This document shows, piece by piece, positions 1-11,900 of a DNA stretch of 64,000 nucleotides. Where the stretch lies: NCBI GenBank assembly GCA_036785705.1, contig JAWUZG010000015.1, positions 496,001 through 560,000 on the forward strand, written 5' to 3'. Position 1 is the stretch's first letter. Each line of letters begins with the position of its first letter. The position numbers and the translations under genes were made by a program. This DNA is from Acanthornis magna (taxonomy: Eukaryota; Chordata; Aves; Passeriformes; Acanthizidae). A model generated the notes under the pieces. That model did not search any database, was not told where the DNA came from, and worked only from the letters and a program-made list of their open reading frames with translations.

Positions 1-31
1 GAGGCTTTTTCTTACATCTCCCCTTTGACAG

Positions 32-155
32 GGAAGACAGAAGAATTCCTGTGACCCAGGAACTAAGCTCATCCCTAAAGAGCATGCGGATCTTGGGAAT
101 GCTGAGCCGTAAAACTGATGCTGTCTGGAGCAGCAACTTTGAACTCATGTTATGA
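32..155 (+). CDS. possible terminal exon of an upstream gene
   Basis: A pyrimidine-rich tract ending in ttgacag at 31 is followed by an open frame (phase 1) reading EDRRIPVTQELSSSLKS and onward to a TGA at 153-155, about 41 residues. I do not recognise it. It could be the last exon of a gene entering from the left, or chance. Confidence 0.25.
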
Positions 156-280
156 GCCAGGTCCCTGCCCAGCTGCCCAGCAGCAGGGCTGTGGGGACAC
201 GGGGGTGGCAGTGCAGGTGCCGGGGCCAGCTGGGAGCTGGGATGGGGGGAGAGCCAGGGGAGGGCCTCTCCAAGAGCCCC

Positions 281-657
281 TGGAATGTTGGGCTTTGCAC
301 CCTAGCAACCGTCAACAGCCCGTGGAATGTTGGGGCTTGGACCCTGGCAGTTGTCAACAGCCCATGGAATGTTGGGCTTTGCACCCTGGCAACAATCAAC
401 AGCTCCTGGTCATTGGGTTTTGGACCCTAGAGCTGTCAACAGCTCATGAGCGTTGGTGCTTAGACCTTGCAAAGGCCAATTGCACTTTGATCCTGTGCTA
501 TTGACCCTGCAAAGGCCAACAACCCATCAATATTGGGGTTTAGACCCTACAAAGGCCAACAGCCTTTGGATACTGGGGTTTAGACCCTGCAAAGGCCCAC
601 GGCCTTTGGACCCTGGGGTTTCGACCCTGCAAAGGCCAACGGCCTTTCGAGACAGCT
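281..657. repeat. 42-bp minisatellite, about nine units
   Basis: The motif tggaatgttgggctttgcac recurs at 281, 323 and 365, an exact 42-bp spacing. Diverged units with ttggggtttagaccctgcaa continue in the same register at about 407, 449, 491, 525, 567 and 609. The left units share a caacagccc tail and the right units a caaaggcc tail, so two unit types are arranged in blocks. Short open frames over the array are products of the repeat. Confidence 0.85.
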
Positions 658-1084
658 AACTGTTCATTGCTTGTGCCAAGGGGCAGATGGAGTCCTGGCG
701 GGTGAGTGAGAATGCTGCTGCTCTGTTTGTGCCAAGCCCAGCAGGGGCCTGGGTGGGCCTGGGCTGTGCCACGGGCAACAGTTCCCTTTGGGAATCACAC
801 AGGATTAAGAGTTGGCTGTTCTGGAGCTGGCAGCAGCTTTGGTGCTGGCCGTGGGGAAAGGCCTGGGAGGGAATGGGGGGCTCCTGGCCATCCCAGAGCA
901 CACCCACATCTCCCGCTCTGTCCCTGTCCCTCTGGAGGCCATGGGCATAAACGAGGGAGCAGCTTTTTGTTGCCTTCTGCTCCGCCCAATTTACAGCACA
1001 GCATCAGCGCTTCCCAGAGACAAGAATGGGTTTCTGCCAGACATCTCCCAGATGATCCCTGGCGGCCCAGAGAAGGCCACGAGG

Positions 1085-1432
1085 ATAATAGGAAGATGGG
1101 CTCCAAGGGCTGGAGACGCTGTGCCAAGGGAAAAGGATGCAAGAGTTGGGGTTGTCCGGCCTGGAGGATGTTCCAGGGTGACCTTAGAGCCCCTTCCAAT
1201 GCATGAAGGGGCTGCAAGAGAACTGGAGAAGGACTTTAGCCAGGGGCCCGCAGGGACAGGACAAGGGACAATGGTGTCCCACTGAGAGAGGGCAGCGTTT
1301 GGTGGAATATTGGGAGGGAATTCTTCCCTGTGAGGGTGCTGAGGCCCTGGCACACATTGCCCAGAAAAGCTGTGGCTGCCCCTGGATCCCTGGAAGTGTT
1401 CAAGGCCAGCTTGGATGGGATTCTGGGCAGCT
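1085..1432 (+). mobile_element. CR1 LINE fragment
   Basis: The text has the wording of the avian CR1 3' half in sense orientation: a stretch about ggaggatgttccagggtgac, then gacaggacaagggacaatgg, then ctgtggctgcccctggatcc and gtgttcaaggccagcttgga. It is 5'-truncated and lacks the usual terminal 8-mer tail. It sits in non-coding sequence upstream of the CEP250-like exons. Confidence 0.65.
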
Positions 1433-1841
1433 CCCCTTCTGGTGTTCTTAGAAGAAGTGATGAGACACCTGCCAGCATGTTTGTTTGTGCTGCTGTCTTA
1501 ACTACTAGGCCGAAAATATTCCCAAGGAGGGGAGGAAGAGCTCAGCTGGAATTGCTGTGCTCTGGGACAGGCTGGGAAGCATTTAGAGGTGACGCCTCAG
1601 GGGCAGCCATGCAGTCTGAGTGTGCTCTTCCCTCTGCTCTTCCAGGGAGCTCGAGGGCTTTCTCACCAGGGACGTTCCTCCAGAGCCCCTGAGGTGAGTA
1701 AACTGTGCTTGAGCTGGCTTGGATTTTGAAACTGGTTCTCCATGAGTGGGCACCGGTTCTTGTGGGATCAGAAGAGGCATCTCAGGGGTACATTGCAATA
1801 GGAACAGAATACCTGCCTAACAGCTGGCTGTGGGCTTTCAG

Positions 1842-2910
1842 GTGCAGTTAGACGACAGAGACAGCATGGCTAGTTCCATCACCTGCCGTGACCGTTCCCA
1901 GCGTGCACGCTCTGGGAACATCCGCTCAGCTCCAACATCCGCTGATGCACAGCATCCCTTTGAGTCAGTTCGGAAAGCTGCAGAGAGTGGTGGGCGCTTG
2001 CAGAGGCGTTTTGAGCAAATAGAGGAGAAATGCAAGAGATTCAAAAGCTGCCTGCAGCACACAGAAACTCTGATGGAAGGAATTAGAAGGTGAGCTTTTC
2101 CCCCTCCTTCTCCTCCTCCTCCTGTGTTCCAGAGGCAATCTGCTTCCAGGTCCGAGTGTTCAGAGGTGTTCTGGGTGAAGAACTCACCTGCCCTACCATG
2201 TGTGGGCCTCAGTGTGGCTGTCGAGCATCTTCCTGTCAGGGTTTTTCATGCTCCATTGTGACTCCCAAGGCTGTCTGGGAGATGCACAGCAATATTGAAA
2301 TAGAAGACTCGTCTCTCTCGCTTTGCTGCTTCCCTGAATCCTGTTCTTTGGCTGCCCCTCTCCAGCCCCTGCATCTCACTGAAGGAAGGCAAAATCCTGC
2401 CTTCCTTTCCCTTTGCCTCTGGAGGACTTCCTTGGGAGGGAAGGAGCAAGGTCTTCCTTAGCCCACTGTCCCCAGCTTCATCCTGGAGTGCTGAAAATGG
2501 GATCAGTGACTCTTCAGGCCTCTTCATTCTTCTGACCAAACTTTGTCTCTGCAGTCACTGTAAAAACTTCAAGAAGTCCAGTGAAAAGCTGCCGCAACAC
2601 ACGGGAATCCCGGAGCCAAGCGCCTTGTGTCTGTGTCAGAAGAACACCAAGCAGCTGAAGGCAGTGTCAGCCCAATTTGAAAAGGCGGAGCAGAAGGACA
2701 GGACGAAGGTTGGTTTAGGAAATGAGACTGGTTTTCCCTTGAAAACTTGTCTTGCCCCTTCTTGTACAGTGGAGGACTTGGCTGCGCTCGAGGGAGAAGA
2801 CCCATCATTGCAGAGTGAGCTGGAAGTCAAGAGGCAGACACTGGAGGAATTGCAGCTTCAGAGGGATCTGCTGGAGCAAGAGAGGGATGATGTTAGCAGG
2901 GCCCTGGACA
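1842..2910 (+). CDS. CEP250-like: CEP250-like 5' exons (1842-2089 and from 2555)
   Basis: Exon 1842-2089 follows ggctttcag and ends at AAG|gtgagc. It holds a candidate initiator ATG at 1866 and encodes a basic, Ser/Arg-rich stretch and then a helix (RFEQIEEKCKRFKSCLQH). It ends in phase 2 and joins an exon that starts at 2555 after tctctgcag. Reading in that frame gives a Cys/Lys-rich link and, from 2769, a clear coiled coil (ELEVKRQTLEELQLQRDLLEQE). Inside it, 2709-2769 looks like a 61-nt intron (gttggt...tacag), but removing it breaks the coiled-coil frame, so I read straight through. The 3' end of this exon is not clear; 2910 is approximate. I found no strong match of this part to CEP250. 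Confidence 0.5.
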
Positions 2911-5900
2911 CCTTATTCCTAGGCAGCGCCTGTGGGAGTGGGAGTTGTGCCAGCCAGATCAGCCCAGATGCTGTTTCTGGCAGTAGAAAACAGGGACACT
3001 GCTGTGCACACCTGGCTCAGGATGGCACATGCATTTCTTAGCCAGGGAGATGCATGTTCATCAGCCAAATGGTAGATGGTTCTGCAGAATTTGTTACTTT
3101 GGGCAGCCACAGATCCCCTAAAAGAGGGAACGGAGCTGAGGAAGGGTCTGGAGCACAGGTGTGACGAGGAGCAGCTGAGGGAGCTGCGGGGGGCTCAGCC
3201 TGGAGAAAAAGAGGCTCAGGGGGCACCTTCTCTCTCTCTACAACTCCCTGTAACAGGAAGGTGCAGCAAGGTGAGGGTTGGGCTCTGCTCCCAAGGGAAC
3301 AAGGGACAGGACAAGAGGAAAAGGCCCCAAGCTGTGCCAGGGGAGGTTTGGATTGGGTATTACAGGAGAGCTGTGAGAGAATGGTTTGTTTCTGATGGTC
3401 ACTGTCAGACAGTCTCACTTCTGGAGTATGGGCAAGGTTTGGCAAATACACAGCAGAGGTTTTGCTTTTGAAGAATGGAGCTCAAAACCATGGTTTAGTC
3501 TTCAGGCTTGAATACCAGCAAGGCTCATTAGACACCTCCTTTGTTGGTGTGAACTGCTTTGACAACATCAGCCAGACTTCCATCACTCATTAAATGACTG
3601 CCCACCGTAGGAGCTGTTTCCCTGCCAAGCATCCCCTCCTTGCAGAGAGCTGCTTTGCACACTTGAGGAGGTGACACTTTGATATGGGTTTTGTTCTAGA
3701 AGGAGAAATCCTGTGTATTTTCATTTGCTACAGCGAGCAAGATTGCTTTGGCTCAATCTTTCCTGAAAATGTCCAGCACTGGAATAGATCCTTGTAGAAA
3801 TGTTGTTTGCCAAGTGGCAGTTGTGGAAGATGCAGTATTTTTGGGTGACAGCATGGGGTTTGGAGTAGGCATGTTTGTTGGGAAGGAGCTATCTGGTCCC
3901 AGGCAAGCCAGCTGGGCCTGGCACAGCCCTTCCAAGGTAACAGTGCCAGAGGATTTGGCAGCCCTGGCTATCAGAGCTGCAGAGGGCAGATGCTGTGAGA
4001 CTTTGAGCCCAGAGCACAGGAGCTCCTTGTCGTCTGGCTGCCTGCAAGGTGGCACAGGCTGGCTCTGCACAGGGCTCCCGAGGAAGGGCTCGAGCTGTAC
4101 CTTGTCCCACTTCCAGGTTTCCCAGGAGCAAGAGTCATCGAGCAGGGCTCTGGAGCAGCTGCGCCGAGAGTCCTCTGGCCAAGGGCATGCGCTGGCCCAG
4201 GTGTGCAGAGAGAAGGAGCTGCTGGGCCGGGAGAAGGCTGCCCTTGAGGGCCGACTGGCAGCCATGGAGCGGCACCGACAAGACCTTTCCAGGCAGCTGG
4301 CAGAGGCCAGGTAAAGGCAGGGAGCAGAGCCTGGGCAGGACAGGGCCGAAGCGCTGTAGTGCTAAAGGTGGTAAGCACTACACAGGGGTTTATTGCATCC
4401 TCTGTGCATTTCAGATGTAGATGGGGCTGTTGAGGTCAGGTTGGGCTGGGCTGTCTGTGCTATGGCAGGCCATAAGGAATGCCTGGGCACTCCCTCAGAG
4501 GGCCCTGCTTTGCTCCTGAAATGGCACAAATGTGCCTTCTCTGTACAAGTTTGTGTGCAACCCATTTTCCATACTCAGGTGTAGGGATCTCGAGCCATAT
4601 CATCCTGGAATAACTACCTGTGGGTGTGAGGAGCAAGTGACTCATTTCTCTCTGTATTTGCAACTTGCAGGTCAGCCAGGGACAGCCTGGAATCCAGCCT
4701 GTTTGCTGCTCAGCAGAGGATATCTCAGCTGGAGGCCACCGGGAACCATCTGGAAGCTCAAGTGCTCACAGTCACGCAGGCCAAGGAAGTGATAGAAGGT
4801 GAGAACCTCGTGTGCTTTGTTTGTGGTGCTGCCCCTGCCTAGAGAAGCTGCTGTAAAGCCACCTCTGTCCACGGGGCTTCTGAGGAGTGGCAGGGCTGGT
4901 GGCAGGGCCCTCCTACACTGACACAGAAAGGGCCTGAGGTCAGTAAAGTCAGTAAAGACTCTGCATCTTGCTGTTGGTTGTGTTTGCAGGAGAAGTGAAG
5001 TGCCTCCAACGTGAGCTGGAAGCGGAGAGAACTCTCAGGAAGCAGGAACAGGAAGACACAGCACAACAGCTCTTGCAGGCAGAGCAGCAGTGTCAGGAAA
5101 GCCTCAGGCTTCAGGGAACTGCTCAGCAACTGGAAATAAACAAGCTCCTGCGAGCCCTGGTAGGGGACAATAGGCTCTGAATTGTCCAGGCCCTGTGGGT
5201 TGGTTTAGCAAAAGCAGAGCCTAAGGGTGTGAAAGGGCAGCAATCCTCTGCCAGAGGCCTCCTGCTGCTGGGCCGGGCAGCAGAGCCAGCGGCTCAGACA
5301 TGGAGGTGTGTGAAGAGCCACGGCATGGTGCTGGGACAGTACCTGCAGCCACAGCTTCAGTGTGGGCGTCAGACGAGTTCCAGAGCAGCTTGGGCGGTGC
5401 CCAGCCAAAGCATGGCAGCCCAGGGCGGCATTGTCCCCAAGTCCCATCTGCCACAGGGCAGATGCCAACGCAGAGCAGATGCCAACAGAGAGCAGATGCC
5501 AACGCAGAGCAGATGTAAATTCAGAGCAGATGCAAATGCAGAGCAGATGTAAATTCAGAGTAGATGCCCACAGTGCTGCCGGCTGCAGGCGTGGGAGCTG
5601 GGTTCCCTTCTTGCTGTGCTTGCACGATGAACAGAGGGATAAGCTTGGGGCTGGAAGCAAATGGATCAGGCCCTTTGTCCCTGGTCCTTCAGTCCTTGTG
5701 CCTGGGGCATCAGAGAGGGGAAGGTGACACCTCCTTTCCTGAATGGTTGCACTCAATGCTTGTGAAGGGATTTCTCAACAAAAATGATTCCATGAGTGAT
5801 TCTTGCACCTGCTGAGCCTCCTTTCAAGTTCCCTGAGAGGACACAGTTTCTGGAGGGCAGAAAGCCAGTGCTGTTGTCTTTTCAGGTTGGGGTTAGTGGG

Positions 5901-8900
5901 AGGGATGAAGCTTCACATTTTTCAGTGAGGAGCTTGCCTGGGACTTCATCTTGAAGATTTTTCCTCCCCTCCTCAGGCAAGTGAGCGGGAAAGGTACCAT
6001 GCAGAGATGCTAGAGATGCTGGAGCAATTGGAAAAAAAGAAGGCAGAGAGAGAGCGGGAGCACGAGAAGGTGCTGTTTGAGATGAGGCAGAAAGTTGCCA
6101 CCCTGCAGGCTCAACAAGAAGAGGAACGAACTAGATTTGAAAATGCCAAGCGAGAGGTAACGACTGTGAAATGAGAATTTTTGATTTTTTGCAAGGCTGG
6201 AGCTTTGGGAGGTGGCAGGATAGGGAGTTGTGTGGAACATGCCCTCCATGTATTCTACACTGAATTTGGGGAGGTGAAAGCTGAATGGGGCTATCTTTGG
6301 AACTAGGAATGAGCCTTCTCATAGGAAGCCAGGCAGAAACATTGGGTTTCAGTTGAGATTTTTGTGCTGCTCTTGTGTTCTGTATTTCTAAGAGTTACCT
6401 CAGAGTATCTTCACTGTTCTCTTACCACTCCTCTTTTGGTGTGTACTGCTAGGTGTTCATAGCCAAACTTAGTTTGTAGGGCTTTTCTTTTGTGGGCACG
6501 GGGAGGGCGCAGCAGGAACGCTGACAAGGGAAAAATCTTTTTAAAGACTCGTCTGGAGTATTGCTGAACAGTAACCCAAAGATGTCTTCTGGGCTGTGTT
6601 GTAAGTCACCTGCTGGGAAACTGTGTCTCCCCCGGGGCAGACAGCGGCCCAGGGGAGCAGCAGTCGAGTGCTCTGGGAGCACATGAGCCCATCAGTCTTT
6701 GCCTTTGCCACGCAGATGTTGCAGGGCACGTGTGAAGCCCTGTGCTCTTGCTTTCTGTGCAGGTCCTGCTGGAAGAGCAGAATGAGAAGAGGGCTTTGTC
6801 AGAGACGCTGCTCCAAACTCAGGCAGAGCTAAGCCGAGCCTGCCAGCAGGTGCAGCAGCTCAGGCAGGAGGCGAGAGAGCAGCAAGAGAAGGAGCAGGTA
6901 AGTCTGAGTAGGCAGGGAGCAGAGTGCAGGGCAGTGACAAGGGCACAAAAGGCAGGACCTGGGACTGAGGAGGCAAGGGCTGCTTCAGACCCTGGGAGCA
7001 TAGAGCCTGGTAAGCTCTGGGGCTCAGCCCCAGGAAGGAAGGCTTGTAATGGAAGCAGGACTGGGTGGAGAAGCCAAAAGAAGTAGCAGAGGGAATGGGA
7101 TTTTGAGACAGCAAGTGGAAAAAGCTGGGCCTGAGGGCAGGTCCCAGGAAGTTGCTCTGCATTTTGTTACCAGACCATGGAGGCAAAGCTGCAAGCTGAG
7201 CTGCAGGAAGCTCGGAGTGAAATCCAGGCAGAGCAGAAGAGGCACAAGGAAGAACTCCAAGGCGTCAAAGAGGAAATGAATCTCCTCCTTGGGCAGAGGG
7301 AGGCTCTGCAAAAGCAGGTGAGTGAAACAGCAGTGGCACCACAGTCATCCAGCAGGGGCTCTGTGCCCTTCTTGCTTTTCCATGGCAGAGCAGCAGCTAA
7401 CGTGGTGGTCCCTGGGGCTGCCTCGTGCTGTGGGCTCCATGGCAGCTGCTCTGAAGGCCCCTCAGTGCTCTGCTAAGTCTCAGCTGCTGCCCTGGACAGC
7501 TGGGCTGGTCCTCTGGGCTGTTGGCCAGCAACCATCAGCATGGATTCCTGCTGGCCTCTTCCTGCTAGCCTTGGTTGTGTGGAGCTTTTTCGGGTGCCCT
7601 TCGTGAGCCACTTGAGTTTTGAAATAAGTTGTCCATATCCATTGCAAATCTGGTCCTCTCAGAACAGGCAGGAACGCAAAGTTGGCCTTTGCCTTTCCTC
7701 ACAGCCTCTGCTGTGGCTGACAGTGACAGGCTGTGGCTGTAGCCTCTGACTGCTTTGTTCTCTTTGACTTGAGGTGGGAGAGTTGACATCTCAGCTGGCA
7801 GCCTCCAGGGAGTGGCAGGAAACCACTGTCCAGAGAGCCCAGCAAGATGTGAGGGATGCCCAGGAGCAGTCCATTCAGAAAGCGTTGGAGGTTGAGCATA
7901 TCTGGAAGATGCTGGAGGAGGCAGAAAATCAGAACGAGGAGCTGCAAGGGAAACTGCAGAACTTGGAGAAGGAAAGGAGTCAATGGGAAGATGCAGTGCG
8001 TGAAAATTCAGAATATCAGATTTGCTTGAATGCCCTAGAGAGGGAAAATGCCAGGTAAGTGCAAGCCTGTGGGACTCCGCATTGTGAGCAATGGATTCCC
8101 TCAGGGGCTCTGGTAGTGTTTCCTAAGTGGCAGAGTTCTGAACTCGCCCTGCAGATGTGTCTTGTTTTCTGGATGTTGTGTTTCATTTCCTTTTCTTTTA
8201 AGCCTTCAGTTACAGTTTTCTCTGAAGACAAAGGCTTTTGGGGTAGCTCTTTCCCTCTGGGGAGGTGTTGTGTTGTTAGGTGGGTGTGTTAACACTGTCC
8301 CAGCTGCAGCGTAAGGGGCTGGACACATCCAGCAGCTCCACCTTGGGTCCTGTAAGTTGAAGTTTTTGGGATCTGGATCAGCTCTGGCATTGTGATGCCT
8401 TTGCTTGGCAGAACCATCTTAAGGCCCTGATTTCTGATAGAAGACAGATTCCCCTCAGAGGCACCCAAGAAACAAGAAGGTCTCTGTTGCATCGTTGCTC
8501 ATCAAATGGCCCCGGGTGCCTGGAAGAGGTCGAGCAGGGTCCCTGCCAGCCTCCACAGTGCACAGGTGTTAGTGACTGTGCAAAGAATGCAAGAAACAAG
8601 ACCAAGGTTAGGGGGGCTCCTCCAGCTGATCAAGTCCTGCCAGTCTTCAGTGTTGCAGGATTCTTCTTGCAAGCAGAAGACAAGGAAAAGGCAGGCCACT
8701 CTTGCTTGCATGGAGGTTTCTGCATCTTCCATCACGTTGTGCTTCAAGCCTCTGTCACCACTTCTGCTCTTGGCCTTTGTTTCTCTCCAGCTGAAAGTAG
8801 CATGGGTGCTGGTAAATCTTAGGGAACTTCCCAGAGGTCCCCTGGCTGTCAGGTGCTACTCCTCCTACCTGGACATACAAGATGGGGGAAGGAAAATGTC

Positions 8901-11900
8901 TCTTCCATGTTGACCAAAGCTTGTGCCCTTGGAGCCTGGTTAGTCAGAAGAGAATTGTTCCTCTCCCCTACTGTCTTCATTGCAAGACTTTGTTAGGTCC
9001 ATTTTCATATTCCCACCGAAAGAAGAGGCAGGGCATGTAGGCAGGAACTCCCCATTCTTTCATGAAGAAAAGCAGAGTGGGCACATGCTGGGCTGTGAGC
9101 GCAGGGGCAACAAACAGCCAAGTTGTTTAGACAAACTTCATCAGACAGAGCACTTTTCCCCGAGCTGGTGCAAGTGCTCAGAGTTGATAAAATGGGATGT
9201 TACGTAGTAATGAGTTGCATGCTTCCCTTCTAGGCTGATTCTGTCTCGGAAGGAAAAGGATCTGTGCCTGAGAGCACTAGAAGAGAAGAACCTGGTGCTG
9301 AATAACCAGGTGCATCACCTTCATTCTGCTCTTCAGGAGGCCAAGCTGCTCAACTCCGAGCACAGACGAGAACTGCAGGAGCTCAACATACAGGTAAACT
9401 ATGCCCTGGCATCCTCTTCTCCAGGGACACACAACACCACCTTCGGCTTGGAGGCCCCAACTGCTTTCTGCTCCCAGCAGCCTCCACTGCTGCCGTGTGC
9501 TGCCCGGGGCTGCTGCTGCTGCAGCCTGAGGCCAAGGCTGGATTTGGTGTCTGCTGCCACCGATGTTTTCCCCACGTCTCTCCTGAGTGCTGGCAGGAAA
9601 TGTGTTAGGAGAAGCAGCAGCAGACTCCTTTGGAGCTTCTCCAGCCCTCTGTTAGCAGTGTTGTCCCAGATGGAGTTGGTGCCTGTGCCGGGCACTGAGC
9701 AGTGTGGGCACACAGACGTGGCTATGGCAGGCTGGGGAGGGCACTTCCACCGCAGCCAGTTCAGCCGGTTTTCAGAGCTGCACCCTCAAGGATGCCCATT
9801 GCCTCCCTTTCCCCGTTTTCACAACATTTGTCTCAGTTGGAATCCTTGCGTCTGCACCTTCTGTTTTGGGCATGTTTTTTGTTTGAAGTCATTTCTCCTT
9901 TGTTGCTCTCCCTACTGCCCATTCTGCTGCCCCAGGAGCAGTCCTGTCCCTGAGGCTCTGTGCATCCATCTTCCAGATGCAGGCCCTGCAGGAGGCAATG
10001 CTGGAGAAGGAGGCTGCCCAGGCAACTCAGGAGAAGCAGCTGCTGCAGGAGCTGGAGGAGTCCCGAGCAGGAGAGCGGCGCTTCAGGGACTCTGTGCACG
10101 TGCTGGAGGCTGAGGTGTCTGAGCTGCGTGTGAGGCTCCAGAGCTCTGAGGAAAGAGCAGAGGCCGCGGCCACACAGCATAAGGCCTTGGAGCTGGAGCT
10201 GAGGAACACACAGGCTCAGAGGGACAATCTCAGAGCTCACAATCAGGAGCTGCTGAAGGCATTGGAGGAAAGTGAACAAGGTACAGCTTCTCCTCTCCCA
10301 CTCACTGCCCCATCCTGTCTCACCAGCAGGGATCTCTGATGCCACACAGAGGAAAAGGGCAGTGTCCAGAGATGGCAGAGGGGAAAAACAACCAGCAGGA
10401 GATTTATCCATCCAAGTGCCAGAGAAAGATGCCAGCCACTGGTGGCTGGCAGTGCCATCTGGCTGTGCTACAGCTGATCCCGTGCACAGCTGGTGCCTTT
10501 CAGGTGCCATGTCAGTGCTAAGGAGCTGTAGCTGGATGCCTCAGCTCGACTGCCCCAAACTCCAGGCCCTGCCAGAGGCTCCAGGCTATTGGCCTCTCCG
10601 GAGCAGGGCTGCACAGGCATCCCCACTCCTTTCTCTGCCTTTGATTGCTCACTCTGCACAGGCCCAAGAGCAAACACACTTTTGTATTCCTCTGAACCTT
10701 GCCCCTTTCAGTCCTGCTTTTTTCTCTGCCTGGAAGTTTCCTTCATTTGTGTCAGTTTTTGGAAGTCCTTGTGGGCTTAGGGCCTCGCAAATACAGGCAG
10801 GCAGAGAAGACAGTGCTGTTGTCTCTGCAGGATGCACATCAGTTTGCCTTGGTTTTGCTTTTCCCCTTCTCTTTCTCCGTCCCTGGTGCAGACTGGAGGA
10901 GGGAAGAAGACAAGGACACCTCCCGAGAAATTGCCCTGAAGACAGAGGCCACTAAAATACAGGAAGAGGCTGTGACTCTTCGTCAGGAAGTGGCATCTGT
11001 CCTGAAGGAGTTGGAAAGCCTGGAGAAGGAAAGGAAGGATGTGCTGGTGAGAATGGCCAATGCCATGAAGGGCCATTTCTTAGCTATGTTTGGACCTTGT
11101 ATGAATATTTCTAAGGAGCACCTTTTTCCAGTTTAACTTTTCCAATTGTATTCTTCTGAATAAGGAGGAAAACATGATGGTGTCCTGTCAAGCCCGGTTA
11201 GGGTTGAGGCTGCTGATTTTCCTCCATGCTGGAGTTTTGTTCCCTAGAAGCTTTAGTTCTCAATGTCCACAGTTGTCTCTATGGACATTTCATGGTTTGG
11301 GCAATTCCTCGTGTCCAAACGCATGTTCCGATTTCTAAATATCTGGCCCTGGCACAAGGGGGGAGAAGACCAAGTTTGCTGTTAATAGAAAGGTGCTGGG
11401 CCTTGGCCATCTGAGAGCAGCCAGTGGGGAGAAAAGAGAGAAAAGCAAAGTGCAGATCCAGATAAGGACACGTCCCTGCAAGGGGAGAACTTGTCCTGAG
11501 TGCCAGCAGAGAATGACAGACTGATCTGGCCATTGCTGCTTCAAGAGAGGACAGTGGGGCTCTTGGGGATGGAGCCATGGAAACTGCACACAGGAGAGGT
11601 CGAAAACCACGCCTGTTACCCCAAACCCAGGGAATGAAATGTTGGGTGTGTTTGCTCTTCCCTTTCTCCCTGATGGAGAGCACATCCTCACGGCACTGCC
11701 TAAATGCTGCTTAGGGAGGACTGAAATGCTGGCTGCAGTTCTGGCAGCTCCTCCTCAAAGGAGCACTCGAGTGGAGCTGCAAGAGGTCGGGGAAGAGCAG
11801 AAAGGAAGCTGGGATGGGCTGAGCGAGCTGGGAAAGACACAGCGTCAAGGGGGGGCCCAGCAAAGGTCTGCAGCATCCCGAGAGGCAGGGAGAGAGGGGC

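Noticed and set aside
9833..10510. 225-aa minus-strand frame, repeated at 14917-15594
   Set aside because: It is the antisense shadow of a Glu/Gln-rich CEP250 coiled-coil exon, which reads as Leu/Ser-rich on the other strand.
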